Shown here one piece after another: positions 41,652 to 52,584 of a DNA stretch of 64,000 bases (its first letter is position 1; every line of letters begins with the position of its first letter). Location of the stretch: positions 124,001 to 188,000 of the forward strand of contig BDSL01000141.1 in NCBI GenBank assembly GCA_003116995.1, given 5' to 3'. A program made the translations under genes and the position numbers. This DNA comes from Yamagishiella unicocca (taxonomy: Eukaryota; Chlorophyta; Chlorophyceae; Chlamydomonadales; Volvocaceae). Below the pieces are notes generated by a model. It had not been told where the DNA came from and searched no databases. It saw only the letters and a program-made list of their open reading frames with translations.

Positions 41652-44600
41652 TCACTGCGCCTCCACTCCGTCCGCGTCGAATCCCAGCACCTCCGAGCTG
41701 AACACCGCCGCAGTGACCGCCTGCGGGATGGCCTTGTCCAGCGTGGGCGCCCCCGTCAGTGCCGCCAGCGCCGCCGTGAGCTCCTCGGCGCTCATGGGCT
41801 CGCCGGCGCCCTGCAGCAGCGTCAGGACCTGCTCGCGAGAGATCTTGCCTGCGGGCGAGGAGGGAGGGGGGAGGCGAGCAGAGGGGGGCGAGGGGGGTTG
41901 CAAAAAAGACCGTTTACGCGACGTGAGCAGTAAACGAGGGGGGGGGGGCGAGAGGGGGGATGAGGGACCGGGGGGCAAGGAGTGCACCGAGGCGGGCGTG
42001 GCGCTGGGTTCGAGGCCTGGGGGACAGGTGGCACCAGCGATGGCGAAATTTGGACACGTGCTGGACGCGGAAGGGGACTGGGCCTTATGCCGTGCATTCA
42101 TCCACCTAGCGCTTACTCCCCTGGCCTCCTAGCCTCCAAACGTGGCCCCTCATCCGCAACCCAGTATCGGCGGTCGTACCAGATACCCCCCCACCAGAAA
42201 TATTGTGTGCGCCTCTCGCCACGCGCCTCACCGCCCCCGCTGTGTGACCCACCCGGCTCGCCGCGCGCCCCGAGCTCCTTGAATGCCGCCACGATGTCCG
42301 CGTGGGTCACGTTGAAGAGCGGGCGGTGGTTGATGTAGAGGCATAGCAGGTCTGCGAAGGTGACTGCGGGCATGGACTCCATGTCCCTGCCGTGAGCCAT
42401 GTACTGGATGTGGTTGAGCAGGTTGTCGATGTCGGCCTCACTTGGGTAGAACCCGGCGGCGCGCATCAGGTCGGGAACCACCTCCACAGGCACGGTGCCT
42501 GCGGGGCGAAGAAGTGGGGGGGGGCGGGGCAGCAAGGAGGTGGGCGTGGGTTCAAGAGGACTCCTGCCCCACAGTGACAAGAGGAGCCGAACCAACATCC
42601 CGCCTCCCCCACCGGGAAGAACCAGCTTCGAGGTTCGTGGGTTAGTTACCCTGCCACCTCAGCCCCCCCCGCCACCTCACCCTTCCCTCCACCTCAACCC
42701 CTCCCCCCCGCCACCTCACCCTCCCCTCCACCTCGCACCCCCCCGCCACCTCACAATCCCCCCCCGCCACCACCACCCGCCAACCCCGGTGCCCCCGCCG
42801 GGTCGCTCACCCGGCACCGCCCGCGGCTCCAGCGCGTCCTCCCCCTGCGTCTTGATCTGCGCGTACACGAAGTAGTCGCGCATCTCCCGCAGCAGCTCCG
42901 AGTCCGCAAGCACCTCGGACCAGCGGGCCTCGCTGCCGGCGGACACGGCGGACGCGGCGGAGCGCTCCAGGGGGGCCGTGTTGATGTCCCAGCTGGCCAG
43001 GGTGCCGTCACCACCTGCCGGGGGCGAGGGCGAGTGGGGCGAGGTGCGGAGCTGGGTGGGTAGGCGGCCGGGTCAGGTGGCAGCGGGCAGGGCAGGGCAA
43101 GTCCCCACATATAGGCAGACATGAGACGGCCATGGTTGAGCTCAGGCTGGGAACTAACCCAGGAGCTCAGGTTGGGAGCCCGAGACGTTGAAAAAAACGT
43201 TGAATACAACAGTGGTGGAGAAACCCCCGACGCCTCCGTTTACACCACCTCCGCCCCGCTGCCTGCCGCACCCTGCCCGGCCTTGGCAGCATTAGTCGCA
43301 ATCCCCCTCCGCCCCCCTTCCACGGGCTATCCTCTCATACTCCCATTTTGCCCCCAAGCCCATGCTTCACTCACCCACGGTGAGCAGCTTGCGGCCGTCG
43401 TAGGAGATGGTGATGGACCGCACCTGACCCGGGTGCGCGATGAGACCCATGGTTCGCGCCGGGTCGCCGTCAAGCGGCCAGGCGATAAGGCCCACCACGC
43501 GCTCCGCGGTGCGGTACGCCAGGAAGGCGGAGTCGCTGGCGGGGCTCTTGAACATGACCAGCTGCGCGATGGGGCCGCCGAACGTAGGGCCCAGGAAGGT
43601 CGCCTCCACGGAGGAGCGGTCGGGGTTGAAGACGCGGATCTTGTAGCTGTCGTCTGCGCTCTCGGTGGTAGCGGGGGTTGGAGGGTGAGGAGGGGTGAGG
43701 CCGGGAAATGGGCTGTGGGCGGTGCAACCCCGGGGCTCGTGCGACTGCCATTCATGACACCACAGGCGATATGACACGCGCTGCAGGTAAACCCTAACCC
43801 TATCTTCCGCGCGCTCCCAATCCTGTCCTCCTCCTGGGAACGACCACGACAACCTGCGACACGCAGGGTCGCCTCCCGCAGCCACCTAAACGCTTCTAAA
43901 CGGGTTTTTTCTCGAATCTACGGGTCGTCCTCAAAACCCCGCAGCCACCTCACTCCGCACCCTCCACCCACCCGACACCAGCAGGTGCGTGTCCGCCGCG
44001 AAGGCCCGGTAGTACTGCAGCGGCGGTGCGAAGGTGAGGGATGTGGGCACTCCGCCCCCGGGCGGAAAGTCGTAGTAGGACGCCGCCTGCAGGCCCGCCG
44101 CCACCGACGACGCCGCCAGGTCGTACTCGACCACCCTGCTGTCTGCTCCCACCGTCAGCAGCCGGGTCTGGCCCGAGGGTGACTCGCCGAACGCCACGCT
44201 CGCGATGGGGCCGTGGTGGGAGCGGCAGCGGCCCAGGAACTCCCACCGCATGGTGTGCTTGTAGGGCTGGTAGGAGTACAGCAGGACCTGGGGGGGTGAG
44301 GGAGGGCGGGGGTGAGGAGTCAGCGGAAGGATCCTTGGTAGGGGAGGAGGGCGGGGGGGAGGGCGGGGAGCAGGAGGAGGAGGAGAAGAGGAGGGGCAGG
44401 AGGAGGAAGGGCCCGCCGGGAGTAGTGACTGGCAGTATCGTTTACCAACGACCGTACAGCAGCAGCGCAGGACAGGCCCACTCCCCCCTCCCCTCCTCCT
44501 GAGGCCCGCTCCGATCCCACAGAGGGCAACCCGCCCGGCAAGACCCAAGGTCCCCTCTATCCGCACCTGCCCCGCACCACCCGTCCAGCCCATCCTTAAC

Positions 44601-47600
44601 GACTCCCTCCGCTCTCGGCTGCCCCCAGCCCCCTGAACTCACTCTCCCCCCATCCCTCTCCACCCTCTCCTTTCCTGCACCCCCCCCAACCCACCTGGTG
44701 GTGCTCGTCCGCCACCGCGATGTGCTGCCCCGTGGACGACACCGCCAGCCGCGTAAGGCCCGCGGAGGTGTTCCGCATCACGTGCGCGTCCGTAAAGCTG
44801 TCGCCGTCCAGGATGTGCACGTGGCCCGAGCCGAAGCCCACCACCAGCAGCCCGCCGTCGCGGCTGTAGCACAGGCAGGCGCCCGGCTGGCGCTGGTGGT
44901 CGAAGGAGCGCGAGTTGACCAGGCAGTGCGCGATGGAGTCCCAGCGCTGCAGCCCGCCGCTGCGGCCCAGCACCGCGAACTCGGCCCGGGTGGGGTGCGC
45001 GGCGATGTCCACCACATCAGCCAGGAGCGAGTCCAGGACGGAGGTGCCGCGGCGCCGGTCGGCGTCGTACTCCTCAAATGTGGCGCTCTGGGGCAAGGGT
45101 GACCGTTTTGGGGCCGGCGGGGTCGGGGGGGTGGGGGTGGGGATGCTGAGGGGTTCGAGGGAAACCCGTGGATGTCCGAAAAACACCGTTTGAAACAGAA
45201 GCTGAGGGAGGGGTATGGGTAGGTCAGGGGGCATGGAGGCCGCCGCGAATTCCTCAACCGCACCGGGCAGCTCGGGTGTTTAGTTTCCCCCGTGTTTAGT
45301 TTCCCCCGGCGGTTGGCGGTTGGCGGAGTCAGCAACCCACATCGCGACCCACCTGCACGGAAATGATTTTGCTGTGGCGGGTGGCCACCACGAAGTCCGG
45401 CACCATGAAGCGGTTGAGGGTGTCGGCGGCGTCCGCGTGCGCGATGCGGTCGGGCAGCACCGCGGAGAAGGCCACTGCGGTCACAGGGCCTGGGGTTGGG
45501 GGGGCAGCGGGGGCAGGGGAGGAGCATGAGAAGGCGCGTTGAGCAGCTACGGGCCTATGGGCCCTTACGGCCCGTTACGGGCACGGTGCCGTACCAAGGG
45601 TGGTTACAGAAAAGGACCGTATCAAGGGGGTGGGGGGAGCTACAACGTGGTGGTCATGGATGACTGGGTGGGACCTGGCATCAAGGTGCTGCGGACGCGC
45701 TACCATGGACCGCCGTACGGATCGGCAGGAGATAAGGCCCCCCAGTGACCCGCGCACCCACCCGACGCCAGGTCCTCGAACCACGCCACGATGCGCAGCA
45801 GCGGGTCGAAGAAGCGCACGTAGCCGTCCTCCCCGCCGCTCACGATGAAGTCCCCCACCGTCGACAGCAGCGTCACGGGTGAGGAGTGGATGCGCATGAG
45901 CTTGATGGCGCGGCGGTCGGTGGCGCTGGTGCCCACCTGTGTGTGTTGGGCGGGGGGCCCATAAAAACCGTTTACGTGACAGGGTAAACCCGCGTGTGTG
46001 TGTGTGTGTTAGGGGGGGCCGCGGGCAGCAGGCAGCAGGCGGAGGAGGAGGAGCGGAGGTCGGGGCCACAGAAGGGCCTCAGCACCGGGGCAGGCAGCTG
46101 GACGCCGCAAGTCCGGGTGTCTCGTCCCTCAGCCGCACCCCCACCTCTCCGTCGGTTTCCCAGCTCGCTATGACGCAAGAGATACTCGAGGCCCTGGCCA
46201 TGCCCTCCCTCGTCCGTTAACAGGTTATCCCTTCTACCGTCCGGTTGCTCAAATCTCCCCCCCCGGGGGCCGGTTTTTGCGGCCGCCAACCCATGTCCAG
46301 TAGCCTACGCGCGCGTCCAGGTGTCCGAAGGCTATGCACCAGCTCCCATGTCGAGTTACCGGTACTTTTATGTAACCCCCCCCCCCCGCCCCGCCCCACG
46401 GCTGCCGCACCTGCGCCGCGATCCCCTGCTCGTCCCACACCACCAGGTCGCCGTCCGCGGTGGCCGTCAGCGCCTGTGTGGTGCCGGGCACGAACACGCT
46501 GCTCACGAAGTCCCCCACGGCCTGCTTGAAGTCGCGGGAGCGCAGCGGCGGCGAGTAGTACTGGAAGCGCGGGGAGGAGGGCGACCAGCTCCAGAAGTAC
46601 ACGCGGCGGCGGCCGTTGGAGATGAGCTCCTGAGAGATGGGGGGGGGAGGTGCAAAAAAAGGGGGAGGTGGGTCATGCCCTGGCTCATAGGGTAGGTTGG
46701 CCTACGCAAGGACATGGGACAATACTTGGCTGCGCAGCTGCAGCTGCAGCGAGGGGTTGGGGTCGTCTCCGCTCCAGCGTTGCAAAGCAGACGGATACTT
46801 GCAAGGTGCGCGGTTGGGGTCGCCGCGCGTTGCACGCCAGGTGCTTCACGCCACACCAGTTTGTTTGGGTCCGAGTTGGGTCCCGCAGCCGCCCCCCACC
46901 CCCCCGAGCACTCCCGACCGCCACCGCGCACCCCGCCCTTTCGCGTCTTGGAACGTAAGCAGCATTCACCCACCTACCACAACCCCACGTACGCCTTCGC
47001 CCCGGGCCCACCCCCCAGCACGGCGCCGGCCGCGTGTCAGGGCCAGCCGCCACCCCGCGGTTTCGAAGCCGCGTGGCCGTCACCCGCTCACCCCCCCCCT
47101 TGAACGCGTCTGTTCTAAACGGTTTTTTCTGGCATCCACGGGTCTTCCTCGAAACCCCCCTTGATCGCACCTGCGGGTTGTTGGAGCTGAAGCGGATGGA
47201 GTGCTGCCCGTCCCCCGCGGGCACCAGAGTGGTGGCGAGGGGCCGGGGGACGCCCCCGGAGGCCGGCTGCCCGTCCTGCCTCTGTCCGGGGTCCTGGTAC
47301 TGCGACTGGTGCGTTTGCGGGGCGCCATAGTTCAGCAGCGCCGCCAGAGACCACAGCGCAACCTACGAGTCGAGGGACGGGGGGTGGGGTGAGAAGACCC
47401 GGTTACAAGGCATAGGGAACGAAGGGCAGGCACGGACGGGGGCTCGCGGGGTAGCCAGGGGTCTCAGGGCCCTGCCGGGCGTAGCCGGACGTGCTTGTGT
47501 TGGGGAGGGGTGTGTGCTGCCAGTAAGGGTGCTGTCCTGCCACCCCGCCTACGCCCCAGCGCCCATCCCAAAGCACCGCAGTGCTCCTCCTCCGCTCCAC

Positions 47601-49302
47601 TCCCGGACAGCCCCAGCCCCTCCACGTCCGCACCACGCCGGGAGACCCCCGCTGCAAGCGAGCACCTGAGCTACAAACGTCCCTCGCCACACGTGCATTT
47701 GCAGCGAATTCACTACGACTGTTCACTGCCTGGCGGAAGTCAGGTTCCAAACGAAGCCCAGACTGCAACGCTCCCCTCCTGCCCAGCCCCCCCTCCTGCC
47801 CAGCCCCCCCTCCTGCCCTGTCCCATCTTGCCCAGCCCCCTCCTGCCCAGCGCCCTCCTGCCCAGCCGCCCCTGCGGACCCAGCTCCTAGCTGCCAGCAG
47901 GGACCTCGCATGTGCAATCCCACCCGCCATGGCTCAGTACGACCAACGACGGGTCCACAGCCGCCCCTGCCTCGTTACCCTCCCTCCGCACCCCATCCCG
48001 CCCCCGTCCTTTCGCAGCTTACCGGTTTCCACTGGGCGGGAGGTGGGCGCCACCTCCCTCCCATCAGAAGCCAGCCAGCCGCAACTCACCACCCGGAAGA
48101 CTACTTCCACACCTCCCCCCACACCACCGCTTGCCACCCTTCCTACGTGCGCCTCCATCGCCCGGCAACACGAGCTCTGCCCGCTGGCCGGCGCCGCCTG
48201 CGCCTTCCTCCCGCCACCTTCCCCGTGGTCCCGAGAGCCGGCCCACCACGTGGAAGGGGCCAGAGGCCGTGTCCAAGGCCTAACTGCCCCCTGGTGTCAC
48301 ATGTCAGACACCACTGAACCTGTCATTAGCCGGCCCCCTAACCCTGGCCCCACCTGTTCCCTAGGCAAGCCCACCCGCTTGCCGTGGCGGCCCCCGGCCC
48401 ACCAACGGGTTTCCTCTTAACCCACCACCCATCGCCTCCCCGCTGCCGCTCCCGGGCCCCCTCTCCCCCTGCCCGTCCAGTCACTCCTGACACACGGGCT
48501 TTCCTCACAAGCCTCCCCGCCCACCCAGCCGGGTCTTCCTGGAACCCACCTCCTGCTCGCCGCTGTCCGGGTCCGCTGCGCTGACGGTGGCCAGCCACAT
48601 TCCATCCATGGAGACGTCCATGGTGGATACCCCGTGGCGGTGAGGCTGCTGCACGGTGCATGTGGGCAGCCCGGTACGGACGTTCCACACCACCAGCAGC
48701 GACTCCGGGCCGGTGTCGGCGGTGATGACATGGGCCCGGTCGTCGGTTGTTACGATGCACGTAATGGGGCTAGTGTGACCCTGTGCGGGGAAACGGGAAC
48801 TTTTTTGCTTGGTCATTGTGGCGGTATGGATTGCGGGTGGGCGCGTGGTTTGGTTGTAAGTGGCCCAGCGCTGCTGACCGACATACTCGGCGTCCGTGGG
48901 GGGAAGCCAAGTAACACTATGCATGGGCGGTCCAGGGTTGTGGTGTACGTGCTGGAACACTGGCTGGCCGTCAGACCCAGCGACCCACGCAGTCATCCGC
49001 GGGAGCAATGTCGCTTGCCTCACCTGTAAAAAGACCTGTCTCCGAAGCCGCTTGTCATAGATGACAGCAGTGTTAGCAGCTAAGTAGCAAATTCTGTCCG
49101 TGTAGCCATCGGACAAGTTGACCAGGCTGTGTTTTATGCTGGCTGAGGCGCCAAAGACCCAGCTAAGGGACTGCAAGCGGGCATACATAACGGGTCATAA
49201 GACATGCATTCGATGGGGCGCGCGTCCCCCTTGAAAGAAGTCCGCACATGGAAGTCGCTTCCAACTCCTTATGCTTACCAAGGCCTGTTGGTCCTCAGCC
49301 AT
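41652..49302 (-). CDS. FAP251: FAP251/CFAP251 (WDR66): WD-repeat axonemal calmodulin- and spoke-associated complex subunit
   Basis: Thirteen exons: 49302-49279, 49170-49024, 48780-48550, 47362-47171, 46629-46411, 45936-45762, 45489-45353, 45087-44695, 44287-43972, 43653-43375, 43014-42811, 42498-42253 and 41848-41652; all phases close, 919 residues. It starts MAEDQQALSLSWVFGAS and runs through WD repeats, such as HTSPITCIVTTDDRAHVITA with DTGPESLLVVWNVRTG, IVSGGEDGYVRFFDPLLRIV and LLTVGADSRVVEYDL. After the last repeat come EMRDYFVYAQIKTQGED, AAGFYPSEADIDNLLNHIQY and a C-terminal EF-hand-like pair ending GEPMSAEELTAALAAL, the order found in human CFAP251/WDR66. In Chlamydomonas FAP251 works with FAP61 and FAP91 at the base of radial spokes RS2/RS3. 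The long acidic N-terminus of mammalian CFAP251 is absent. A 1.2-kb intron lies at 47363-48549. Confidence 0.93.
41894..41937 (-). repeat. AAACGGTTTTTT repeat family, core-only intronic copy
   Basis: On the minus strand the core GTAAACGGTCTTTTTTGCAA is followed by CCCCC. It lies in the last FAP251 intron, 46 nt upstream of the final exon. Confidence 0.5.
42655..42775. repeat. C-rich CCACCTCACCC intronic repeat
   Basis: Intron 11 of FAP251 contains about six diverged copies of CCACCTCACCCCTCCCC. Confidence 0.7.
43890..43943 (+). repeat. AAACGGTTTTTT repeat family, intronic copy
   Basis: It reads CGCTTCTAAACGGGTTTTTT, then CTACGGGTCGTCCTCAAAACC. It lies about 30 nt inside the intron that follows the FAP251 exon 43972-44287, so it is close to the donor on the transcribed strand. 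Confidence 0.7.
45150..45202 (-). repeat. AAACGGTTTTTT repeat family, inverted intronic copy
   Basis: On the plus strand it reads GGGGTTCGAGGGAAACCCGT, GGATGTCCGAAAAACACCGT and then TTGAAACAGAAGC, the reverse complement of the copies at 43890 and 47105. Confidence 0.7.
45956..45990 (-). repeat. AAACGGTTTTTT repeat family, core-only intronic copy
   Basis: On the minus strand it reads CACGTAAACGGTTTTTATGG, 20 nt upstream of the FAP251 exon starting at 45936. Confidence 0.45.
47105..47160 (+). repeat. AAACGGTTTTTT repeat family, intronic copy
   Basis: It reads GCGTCTGTTCTAAACGGTTT, then TCCACGGGTCTTCCTCGAAA and CCCCC. On the transcribed strand it starts about 10 nt after the donor of the FAP251 exon 47171-47362. 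The partial match GGGTCTTCCTGGAACCCAC at the donor of the exon ending at 48550 belongs to the same family. Confidence 0.7.
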
Positions 49303-49666
49303 TTTGATGTGTGGTGCTTTTCGCTCGTTACTTAGGTAGGATTATAATCATTTTGCTACGAAAGATACTCGCTTTGAGGTCGCTCGAGACTCGTTTGTAT
49401 TTTGGCTACTAAAATTACAGAGGCAACGTTATCCTATCCGATCATGTAACAGAGTGTGCACAATTGGTGTCCAAAAACCTGTCGAAGTGCCGTAATGTCG
49501 TACAGGAATTACACAGGTTGTCCTTGGCCACCGTTCACTCTTGGTCCGACCCTTAGATGATTGAGGCTGCACGAAATTATCACCCTATCCAGGATTTCTA
49601 GGTAGTCTTGCCAACTCCGAGACGCACTCAATTTCATTTCATTGCGTCTTGTGGCGGCTGTACTGG
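49303..49666. promoter_or_regulatory. Shared divergent promoter region (FAP251 / lipoyl-Kgd4 protein)
   Basis: The two start codons face away from each other across 364 bp, so both promoters and 5' UTRs lie here. The stretch is AT-richer than the exons; no specific motif could be assigned. Confidence 0.55.
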
Positions 49667-51044
49667 ATGGCGTCCCGTCATGTCTTTGGACACGGATTAT
49701 ACCTATTAGGCCTGTCTGTTCCGAGTGCAGCAGCTTTCGGAGTGCCTGTGCAAGCTGCACGACTCATTAGCGCGTCGGCTTCGCGCCTCTGGCCAGATGT
49801 TGTCGTTCCTTCTATGGGGGAGTCTATCAAGGAAGGCTCCATTGCTGCCGTGCTCAAACAGGTCAGGGCGGGGTTGCGATGGTTGCGCTCGATAGGTGGC
49901 AGGGTGCACCGACACACGACAGTTCAGTCTCTTTGCAAGCAGTTTGCGTGTCCCCTGCTGAGATGCCTATTTGGGTGGCGCCGAGTCGCTGCCCGCGACC
50001 GCACGCAATTTGACTCATCGCCGGCTCGCAAGTGCGAAGCCATTTTGCTAGTTGGTGGGGTAATGAGGATCCACCGTGGGATATATTTAGAAGCTCAGCG
50101 GATGATGCCGGTGTCTCGGCGTGCATTTCGCGGGCCTAGGGTCCGAGGGTATTAGGGTTCGGAGGTGCAGCCAAAGTGGGTGACGCACGGCCATCTCCTC
50201 CTATCCATGCCCCCCAACGGTAGTGGCCAGATTCATCTTGCCTGGGATCACCAGCTGTAAGCTTCGGACGCAAGTAAAGCGGGTGAAGCAGCCTCAGCCC
50301 AGCCTCGGGCGCCATCGTCGTTTCCCAAGTTTGTTTTTCACGCGTCCAGCATACGTGCTTCCTAATCATCTCCCCTTAGGGGTGAGGCCTCCGTGCAGGC
50401 CTCAATTCGTCCCTGCGCCTCCCTCCTGGGCTTTGACCTCGGTGCTCGTGCAGGTGGGCCAGTCCGTCCGCGAAGATGAGGTGATCGCGCAGATCGAGAC
50501 CGACAAGGTGACCATCGACGTCAAGGCGCCCACGGCAGGCGTGCTGCAGCAACTGCTTGTCAAGCCCTCGGACACGGTGGTGGCGGGGCAGGTAGTGGCG
50601 GTGGTGGGCGCGTCAGCACCAGCCGTTGGCGCTGCCAGTGCTTCCACCGCGGTGCCGTCAGCCAGCGCGGCGCAAGCGGCCTCGACCTCAGATCGCAGCC
50701 ACATGATCCACTTCCCGCCGAGGCTATCGGTCGCTGGGGTCCGGATCAGCAATCTCCCTGAGGCAGAGTACGGAGCGGCACTGGCAGCGGCGGAGGCCGC
50801 CGCTCAGCCGGCTCCAACACCGGCTGTCGTGGAAGCGGCTGTGGCGCCGCCCACCGCCCCCGCCGCCCCCACCACACCTGCCGCGCCTGCCATCTCCTAC
50901 CCTATGCCCATGGCGAAGGCGGCGCCGCCGCCGATCAAAAATAGGTTGCAATACATCACACGGCCAGACGGGCGTGGGGGGCCACCACGGCGGCCGCTAT
51001 CGGAGCGAGAGCTTGAGATGATTAACCTGGGCGGGGTGTACTAG
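49667..51044 (+). CDS. Mitochondrial lipoyl-domain protein fused to a Kgd4/MRPS36-like tail (2-oxoglutarate dehydrogenase complex)
   Basis: Two exons: 49667-49861 and 50454-51044, phase 0, 261 residues. The first about 40 residues (MASRHVFGHGLYLL...ARLISASASR) look like a mitochondrial presequence. A lipoyl domain follows: VVVPSMGESIKEGSIAAVLK, then DEVIAQIETDKVTIDVKAP with lipoyl lysine K83 in E-T-D-K-V, closest in style to plant dihydrolipoyl succinyltransferase (E2o). Instead of a peripheral-subunit-binding domain and the acyltransferase core (no HxxxDG), an Ala/Ser linker leads to HMIHFPPR (about 148-155), another Pro/Ala linker, and the C-terminus PRRPLSERELEMINLGGVY. That end matches the Kgd4 (Ymr31/MRPS36) C-terminus of the form P-[IL]-x-E-x-E-L-E-x-I-N-x-G-G, and MIHFP matches its N-terminal IRFPDR/MIKF block. 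Kgd4 recruits E3 to the complex. Alternatives: a truncated E2o. TGTAA lies at 51539. Confidence 0.85.
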
Positions 51045-52584
51045 GAGGTGCACGCGTTGGCCTCGAGGGCTGCTGCGTCAGGCCCGAGTGCAGTTGAGAG
51101 AGGGGCGCATATCGGGTGCGCAGCAGCAGCTTATTTGCGGTTTGTGTGCAGTCTACATGACCGTATCGCGTTAGTGGGGAATATCGTTCATTTCCAAAAG
51201 CCTGAAGCGACCTGGTGCACGGGAGGCGACGGTTATTTGCGGGTTGATCGTTGCTGAAAGACAGATATATGGCGGGCGAGGCAGCCGATGCGGGCTTCCG
51301 CAGCCAGCCAGAAGCCTATTCAGTAGCTCTAGCAGCCGCTGGAACTGCATGGACATTTTTTGTGTGCTTCCTGGTGATGTGAATCAGGCACACGTAGTGG
51401 GGCCAGGTTTCCAGGCCTCTGTTTCGATGAACGATTGCCGACGGATGGCTCTCATGGATAGCCGGGTGGACGTATGACATGAATTGGGACATGACGACGA
51501 CGCCCGATAACCAGATTTACGGGACTTTGACCGCGCTGTGTAAACCCTATGATCAGCGCAATCAAGATTTCTAGGAACTTGCCTCTTTGGTGCAGCATAA
51601 TCAACGAAACCCGCCCTGTCTGTTATGGTAAAAGGGCGTCGCACCACGTCGCACAGTGACGGTGCGGAACTGAGGTGTGCCCGGGGGTATTTTCGTAGGG
51701 TATACATCACACATATGTTGAAACGGAAGCCCTGCGCCGTGGCTGACTTGTGGGCTATGTGAGCATGGCAAGGCCAAGGATACGTGAGGCTACGGACGGC
51801 GGTGCAGCTGCGGTCCGCAATAGCACCGATCAGGTCAGCGGTGTGGAGGGGCATAACGCGTATGCAAGAATGACTGACGGCAGCTGTATCCGAACCAGTG
51901 GCTTGCCTGCTGAATGACGTCTACGGCCATCTACGGGAGTTGTCTTCATACTCTTCCCTCAAGACACGCTTAGACCGACGTCGTGGCCCCTGAAACTACA
52001 CCTGCCCGCCCCTGCCCGCCTAAGTTCGTACCTCCGCTGCATCCCGACCTATACTGTTGTCGATTGCCACTAACACAATGTTTTTTTGCGGCCCATGGGT
52101 CAACACATTGTTTGTACTCCTTATCAATGCTGCCGACATTTTTTCAGTGGCCCCAGTTGAACTCTTGCAACCACTGCATCAACGAAGCTTCAGAAAAATT
52201 ACAGCCCTCGCTAACAGACCACGGTAGCTGCCGCTTTCAAAGGGCGCGCAAGGTATCGCCGGAAGGCTGCGCAATTCTGTAGACCAAACCGGTACTGAAT
52301 CGCAATTAGCAGTCAACACGCGTAACTGGGATGATTCAGCTAGAGGCTTGCGGGGCAAAGCCTTCAGCAGTTGCAATCTCAGACAACAACAAGGATGCGC
52401 ATACCATGAAACTTATTTACGTGACAAGTGGGCGAAAGGAATGAAGTAGTGCTTGCACCTTCAACGGAAAATTTACATGTGCATGTTACCGGTAATCGCC
52501 CGGAGATAAGGTGCCGTACTCTAGGTGCAGAGCACATAGAGCGAGTCGCGCGCAATTCACTTTGCTTTTGGGTCAATTACAAAG
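51045..52584. other. Intergenic region between two plus-strand genes
   Basis: It holds the 3' UTR of the lipoyl/Kgd4-like gene (TGTAA at 51539-51543) and the promoter of SBPase. Open frames in it have no codon or splice support. Confidence 0.6.
51539..51543 (+). terminator. TGTAA polyadenylation signal for the lipoyl/Kgd4-like gene
   Basis: TGTAA occurs 495 nt past the stop at 51044, a normal distance for green-algal nuclear genes. Confidence 0.55.

Noticed and set aside
47581..48420. 279-codon plus-strand open frame inside a FAP251 intron
   Set aside because: It is Pro/Ser/Thr-rich read-through of a C-rich intron with tandem CCCCTCCTGCCCAGC repeats, with no domain or splice support.
48781..49023. 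Open continuation of the FAP251 frame between exons 2 and 3, and an ATG at 49188
   Set aside because: The GTGAGG donor at 49023 and the CAG acceptor before GHTSPITC match the CFAP251 alignment; the ATG at 49188 lies upstream of a good acceptor (CTTGCAG at 49171), and the exon MAEDQQAL at 49279-49302 gives a better start.
50454..51044. Reading exon 2 of the lipoyl gene as the N-terminal part of an ordinary E2 acyltransferase
   Set aside because: The frame ends at a stop directly after a Kgd4-like C-terminus, there is no donor with a phase-matched acyltransferase exon before SBPase starts, and no HxxxDG core is found.
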